The notes under the pieces: generated by a model | What the model saw: the letters and a program-made list of their open reading frames with translations, nothing else | Database searches by the model: none | What the model was told of the DNA's origin: nothing | In this document: piece by piece, positions 6,006-9,514 of the stretch | How positions within the stretch are numbered: position 1 is the first letter of the stretch | Layout: every line of letters starts with the position of its first letter | DNA from: Streptomyces katrae | Lineage (GTDB): Bacteria; Actinomycetota; Actinomycetes; Streptomycetales; Streptomycetaceae | Direction of reading: 5' to 3' | NCBI RefSeq assembly: GCF_000966975.1 | Contig: NZ_JZWV01000819.1 | Span: 1 to 9,514 of the forward strand | DNA: 9,514 nt | Program-made: the position numbers and the translations under genes

Positions 6006-6026
6006 ATCGGTGTATGGGGAACCGAT
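6006..6026. promoter_or_regulatory. Inverted repeat ATCGGT-N9-ACCGAT upstream of the acetyltransferase gene
   Basis: Perfect 6-bp arms at 6006-6011 and 6021-6026. The repeat lies 18-38 bases upstream of the acetyltransferase ATG, just before its AGGAG. On the minus strand the spacer contains CATAC, a weak -10-like string. It may be an operator or, if transcribed, a small leader hairpin; no clear promoter could be assigned. Confidence 0.3.
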
Positions 6027-6057
6027 CATGCCGGAGGGTTTTCCGGGCCGGGATGCG

Positions 6058-6116
6058 CCGCCGTGTCCAAAGCCACGCGGCTCCCCTGCCGCCGTGGCCA
6101 GGGGCGGACACGGCGG
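6058..6116. terminator. Compound hairpin, possible second terminator or acetyltransferase leader structure
   Basis: Outer arms CCGCCGTGTCC (6058-6068) and GGACACGGCGG (6106-6116) pair perfectly over 11 bp. Inside, GCCACGCGGC (6072-6081) pairs with 6088-6098 with one bulged base around a six-base loop. An alternative inner pairing, CCCCTG (6083-6088) with CAGGGG (6099-6104), competes with it. It lies directly past the protease terminator in the minus direction and 70-130 bases upstream of the acetyltransferase start. Confidence 0.5.
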
Positions 6117-6117
6117 A

Positions 6118-6146
6118 GCCCGGTCCGGCGGGGTGCCGGACCGGGC
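6118..6146 (-). terminator. Terminator of the protease gene
   Basis: A perfect 12-bp stem, GCCCGGTCCGGC (6118-6129) with GCCGGACCGGGC (6135-6146), around a five-base loop. It lies 24 bases past the protease stop codon and has no T-tract, as usual in high-GC actinomycetes. Confidence 0.8.
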
Positions 6147-6169
6147 CCCTCAGGGTGCCGCGGGGTCGG

Positions 6170-9100
6170 TCAGCTCACCTGGAGGGTGACGTCGTCGACC
6201 ACGAACGAGGTCTGGAGGGACTGGTCCTCCACGCCCTGGAACTGCAGGGTGACGGTCTGCCCGGCGAACTGGGAGACGTCGTAGCTCTTCAGCACGTAGC
6301 CGGATCCCGCGTCCGCGTTGGACAGGGTCTCCAGGGTCTGGCCGCCCACCGAGACGGTGAACGTGTCGTAGACGGTGGGCTCGGTCTCGTCGGTGTCGAT
6401 GTGCAGGTAGAAGGCGAGGCGGGCAGAGGAGCAGCCGGCCGGGAGGGTCAGCGACTGCGAGGCGCTGTCGGTGTGCGGGGAGCCCCAGCCGTTCAGCCAC
6501 GCCATGTACGCGCCGCTGTGCGGGGCCTCGCCGGCCTGGTTGGTGATGACCCCGGAGGTGGCGCTCCAGGGGCTCGCGCCGTTCTCGAAGCCGCCGTTCG
6601 CGACGACCTGGGCCGGGGTGCAGCTGCCGCCGCCCCCGCTGACGGTCAGGGTGTAGGTGGTGCTGTGGGTGGTGGTTCCGGTACCGGTCACGGTCAGGGT
6701 GGACGTGCCGGGGGCGGTGCCCGCGGCGACCTGGACGGTGAGGGTGGCGGACTGGCCGGACTGGACGGAGGACGGGCTGACGGTGGCGGTGACTCCGGCC
6801 GGTGCGCCCGAGACCGTCAGGGCGACGTTCTGGGGGCTGCCGCTGACGGTGGCGGTGTTCACCGTGGAGGTGACGCTGCCGCCCGGGGCGGCGGTGCCGG
6901 CGGCGGGGGAGGCGGAGAGGGAGAAGTCGGACGCCGGGGTGCCGCTGCCGACGGCCTGCTTCCAGATGGCGTAGGCGACCCCGTCGGCGCTGCGGTCCAG
7001 GACCGTGGCGTTGATGTTGCTCGGGGTGTCGCAGGAGCTGTGGTAGCAGGAGTCGTACGCGGCGTTCGCCGTGCCGCCCCACTTGGAGGCCTGCGCGGAG
7101 GTCTTGCGGGCGCTGGCGCCGGCCGCGTAGCCGGAGGTGGGGATGCCGGCCTGCTGGAAGGAGTAGTCGTCACTGCGGCCCTGGCCCTCGGTGTTCTCCT
7201 CGGGGGCGAGGTTCAGCGAGGTCCAGTACGCCTTCAGGGGCGCGGCGGTGGTGGAGTTCAGGTTGTTGATGAAGTAACCGCCGTTGGGCGAGCCGACCAT
7301 GTCGAAGTTGTAGTAGCCCTTGATGGCGGCGCGCTGGGCGCTGCTCAGCTGGCCCACGTAGAACTTCGAGCCGTTGAGGCCCTGTTCCTCGTCGGTCCAC
7401 CAGGCGAACCGCACGTGCTTGGTCATGGTGGGGTTCTTCTGGGCCAGGACCAGCGCGTTCTCCAGCAGGGTGGCGGAACCGGAGCCGTTGTCGTTGATGC
7501 CCGGGCCGGCGGAGACGCTGTCGAGGTGGGCGCCGAACATCACGGTCTGGTCGTCGGGGCCGCCCGGCCAGTCGGCGATCAGGTTGTTCGACGGGTAGGT
7601 GCAGGAGGTGCAGTTCTGCTCGGTGACGGTGTAGCCGGCGGCCTGGAGCTTGCCCTTGATGTACGCGAGGGACTGGGTGTGGCCGCCGCTGCCGGCGCGG
7701 CGGTTGCCGCCGTTCTTCGTGGCGATGGTGCCCAGCTGGTTCAGGTGGGCCTGGACGTTGGCCGCGCTGATGTCCGGCGGGGTGGTGGGGTCGGGCTGGC
7801 CGCCGCCGACGGTCAGGGCGTAGTCGGCGGTGTGCGCGAGGGAGGCGCCCTGGCCCTTGACGGTGACGGTGGCCGGACCGGGGGCCGTGGTGGAGCTCGC
7901 CGACAGGGTCAGGGTGGAGGACTGGCCGGACTGCACGGTGGCCGGGTTGAAGGAGGCGGTGACCCCGGCGGGCAGGCCGCTGGCGGAGAGGGTGACCTGC
8001 TGGGCCTGGCCGGTGGTGGTGCTGGTGGCCACGGTGGTGGTCACCGAGGCGCCCTGCTGCACGCTGCCCGAGGCCGGGTTGAGGGTGAGGGAGAAGTCAC
8101 CCTGCCCGGTGGGGGTGCAGGTCGGGTCGCCGGACTGGGCGGGCACGCTGATGGCGTCCCAGGCGGCCTTGGTCTTGTTGAACAGGTCGCAGGAGGTGTC
8201 GAGGGTCTTGGCCGAACTAAGCGTCGCCGTCCGGTACTTCTTGTAGGACATGCTGCTGGTCTTGAGCAGCATGCCGCCGTAGAAGATCTTGCCGGCGTTC
8301 TGGATGCCCACGCCGGTCACCGTGGACTGGTTGCAGGTGCTGCTGCTCGGCTTGCCGCCGCCGGGGTTGCTGCCCTCGGCCAGCAGGTAGAACCAGTGGT
8401 TCAGGGGTCCCGCGGCCGCGTGCACCTCGGTGTTCGGTATGGAGGAGCTGTAGCAGGAGGGGTCGTTGTTGACCGCCGAGGGGTTGTACATGTTGCGGAT
8501 CGGGCCCCGGCCCTGGAGGTTGATCATCTCGCCGACGGTGTAGTCGGGGGTGTCGTACGGGGAGGGCTCGTTGGCGTAGGCCTCGGTCAGCGCGCCGAAG
8601 ATGTCACCGGTGCCCTCGCCGAGTCCGGCCTCCTGGCCGCTGGTGCCGCCGGGGGTGTTGGTGTCGATGGCGTGCCCGTACTCGTGGCCCACGACGTCGA
8701 TGCCGGCGATCCACTCGTTGGCGCTGTTGTGGCCGATGGTGACGGAGCTGCCGTCCCAGTACGCGTTGAGGTCGTTCAGTCCGACCTTGCCCGGGAAGCT
8801 GCGGCCGTTGCCGTCGACGCCGCTGCGGCCGAGCCACTGGCGCAGCATGTCCCACTGCTTCTGCGCGGCGAACATCAGGTCCGTGCACCCGGTCTCCTTG
8901 GAGGTCGGGTTGCCGGTGCCCCAGGAGTCCGAGGACTTCGAGAAGACGGTGCCGGTGCTGTAGTCCTGGCAGCTCAGGCCCGGGCGGTTCGGGTCGCGCA
9001 GCGAGTAGGTGCCGCCGGACGCGGTGGTGTCGATCGTCAGCGGGTTGGGCCCGTTCCACTTGCTGTTGCCGGTGCCCGCGACGACCTCGTCCCAGCGGTC

Positions 9101-9514
9101 CACGACCTTGCCGGTACGGGCGTCCACGAAGACGTGCATCCGGCTGGGCGCCGACTTCGTCGACCCGGTCAGGACCGTCTCCCAGGCCAGGACCGGCTTG
9201 TCGTCCTTGAGCCGGACGACCAGGCGGCTGCTCTCGACCTTGTCCACCTTCGCCAGCTCGGCCCGGGAGGAGGACTCCGCCGCCTTGGCGGTCACGGTCG
9301 GGGTGACCGACACGTCGATCACGGTCGAGGAGGCCGACTGGAGGGCGCGGACCTTGCCCTCCCCGTCCGCGAGGACGACTGCGTCGCCGCCGACGACCGG
9401 CAGGCCGCGGTAGCTGCGCTCGTAGGCGACGGAGTACAGGTCCCGCACCCAGGGGGTGACCAGGCGGCGGTCGTACTGCTGCTGCGGCTGGTTGACCAGG
9501 CTGTCCAGGCCGCT
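6170..9514 (-). CDS. Secreted bifunctional metalloprotease: M4 endopeptidase fused to M28 aminopeptidase (5' end outside window)
   Basis: 1114 residues are visible and the frame is open at the right edge, so the signal peptide and start are missing. Order: FTP-type propeptide (about 9514-9060); M4 thermolysin-like domain (about 9060-8100) with HEYGH (8672-8686), the third zinc ligand Glu in GEGTGD (8615-8617) and the VHAAAG His (8420-8422); Ig-like repeat 1 (8098 to about 7806); M28 aminopeptidase domain (about 7800-6945) close to Streptomyces griseus aminopeptidase, with His (7526), Asp (7490), the Glu-Glu pair (7385-7390), Asp (7301) and the CYHSSCD His (7040); Ig-like repeat 2 (6928 to about 6630); and a C-terminal NGGFENG...[11 protein letters not shown] beta-sandwich (about 6620-6173), probably a binding module. 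Both active sites look complete. Probable role: extracellular protein digestion by combined internal and N-terminal cleavage. The GTG at 9448 is internal to the propeptide, not the start. Confidence 0.9.
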   Translation of the reverse strand, partial: SGLDSLVNQPQQQYDRRLVTPWVRDLYSVAYERSYRGLPVVGGDAVVLADGEGKVRALQSASSTVIDVSVTPTVTAKAAESSSRAELAKVDKVESSRLVVRLKDDKPVLAWETVLTGSTKSAPSRMHVFVDARTGKVVDRWDEVVAGTGNSKWNGPNPLTIDTTASGGTYSLRDPNRPGLSCQDYSTGTVFSKSSDSWGTGNPTSKETGCTDLMFAAQKQWDMLRQWLGRSGVDGNGRSFPGKVGLNDLNAYWDGSSVTIGHNSANEWIAGIDVVGHEYGHAIDTNTPGGTSGQEAGLGEGTGDIFGALTEAYANEPSPYDTPDYTVGEMINLQGRGPIRNMYNPSAVNNDPSCYSSSIPNTEVHAAAGPLNHWFYLLAEGSNPGGGKPSSSTCNQSTVTGVGIQNAGKIFYGGMLLKTSSMSYKKYRTATLSSAKTLDTSCDLFNKTKAAWDAISVPAQSGDPTCTPTGQGDFSLTLNPASGSVQQGASVTTTVATSTTTGQAQQVTLSASGLPAGVTASFNPATVQSGQSSTLTLSASSTTAPGPATVTVKGQGASLAHTADYALTVGGGQPDPTTPPDISAANVQAHLNQLGTIATKNGGNRRAGSGGHTQSLAYIKGKLQAAGYTVTEQNCTSCTYPSNNLIADWPGGPDDQTVMFGAHLDSVSAGPGINDNGSGSATLLENALVLAQKNPTMTKHVRFAWWTDEEQGLNGSKFYVGQLSSAQRAAIKGYYNFDMVGSPNGGYFINNLNSTTAAPLKAYWTSLNLAPEENTEGQGRSDDYSFQQAGIPTSGYAAGASARKTSAQASKWGGTANAAYDSCYHSSCDTPSNINATVLDRSADGVAYAIWKQAVGSGTPASDFSLSASPAAGTAAPGGSVTSTVNTATVSGSPQNVALTVSGAPAGVTATVSPSSVQSGQSATLTVQVAAGTAPGTSTLTVTGTGTTTHSTTYTLTVSGGGGSCTPAQVVANGGFENGASPWSATSGVITNQAGEAPHSGAYMAWLNGWGSPHTDSASQSLTLPAGCSSARLAFYLHIDTDETEPTVYDTFTVSVGGQTLETLSNADAGSGYVLKSYDVSQFAGQTVTLQFQGVEDQSLQTSFVVDDVTLQVS

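Noticed and set aside
4185..6007. Two long minus-strand frames opposite the alpha/beta hydrolase and running into the acetyltransferase
   Set aside because: No recognisable domains, extreme Arg/Pro/Gly content, and they conflict with well-supported genes on both strands.
5989..6111. N-terminal extension of the acetyltransferase
   Set aside because: The added residues are not GNAT-like and span the compound hairpin and the inverted repeat; ATG 5988 has AGGAG at a suitable distance.
1..9514. Search for defence system, prophage, transposon, CRISPR, tRNA or biosynthetic cluster
   Set aside because: No transposase, integrase, repeat-spacer pattern, cloverleaf or modular synthase motif was seen; all genes fit ordinary enzymes with matching codon use.

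Overview
The window looks like chromosomal DNA from a Streptomyces or close actinomycete. GC is very high, third codon positions are almost all G or C, GTG starts occur, two genes carry a -10 box only 6-7 bases before the ATG (leaderless style), and there are long GC-rich hairpins without T-tracts and Tat or Sec signal peptides on secreted hydrolases. I saw no in-frame TTA codons, tRNA or rRNA genes, CRISPR repeats or insertion sequences.

Layout. 1-182 (-) is the start of an unrecognised gene that runs off the left edge. 357-1757 (+) is a succinate-semialdehyde dehydrogenase of the GabD1/YneI type. A long hairpin at 1764-1818 separates it from the convergent gene 1855-3945 (-), a secreted M19-dipeptidase-like amidohydrolase with a C-terminal discoidin domain. 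A 266-base divergent region (3946-4211) is dense in inverted repeats, including a hairpin that covers the amidohydrolase ribosome-binding site. 4212-5198 (+) is a Tat-exported alpha/beta hydrolase, followed by a small Cys-containing protein at 5256-5507 (+). Ten bases further on, the convergent GNAT acetyltransferase 5518-5988 (-) ends; it carries a perfect 15-bp in-frame tandem duplication. After two strong hairpins (6058-6146) comes 6170-9514 (-), a very large secreted protease without its N-terminus. It joins an M4 (thermolysin-type) endopeptidase, an Ig-like repeat, an M28 zinc aminopeptidase, a second Ig-like repeat and a C-terminal beta-sandwich module in one chain.

Biology. Three products (the double protease, the dipeptidase-like amidohydrolase and the alpha/beta hydrolase) are predicted to be exported, and the first two fit extracellular peptide breakdown: internal cleavage, N-terminal trimming, then possibly dipeptide hydrolysis. 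The dehydrogenase is cytoplasmic and fits nitrogen-compound catabolism (GABA to succinate). Gene orientations argue against one operon, so a functional link is inference. The most notable items are the M4-M28 fusion, the dipeptidase-like enzyme whose first metal motif reads HxH instead of HxD, and the leader of that gene, where two RNA pairings compete around the Shine-Dalgarno sequence. I see no recognisable defence, secretion or biosynthetic system here.
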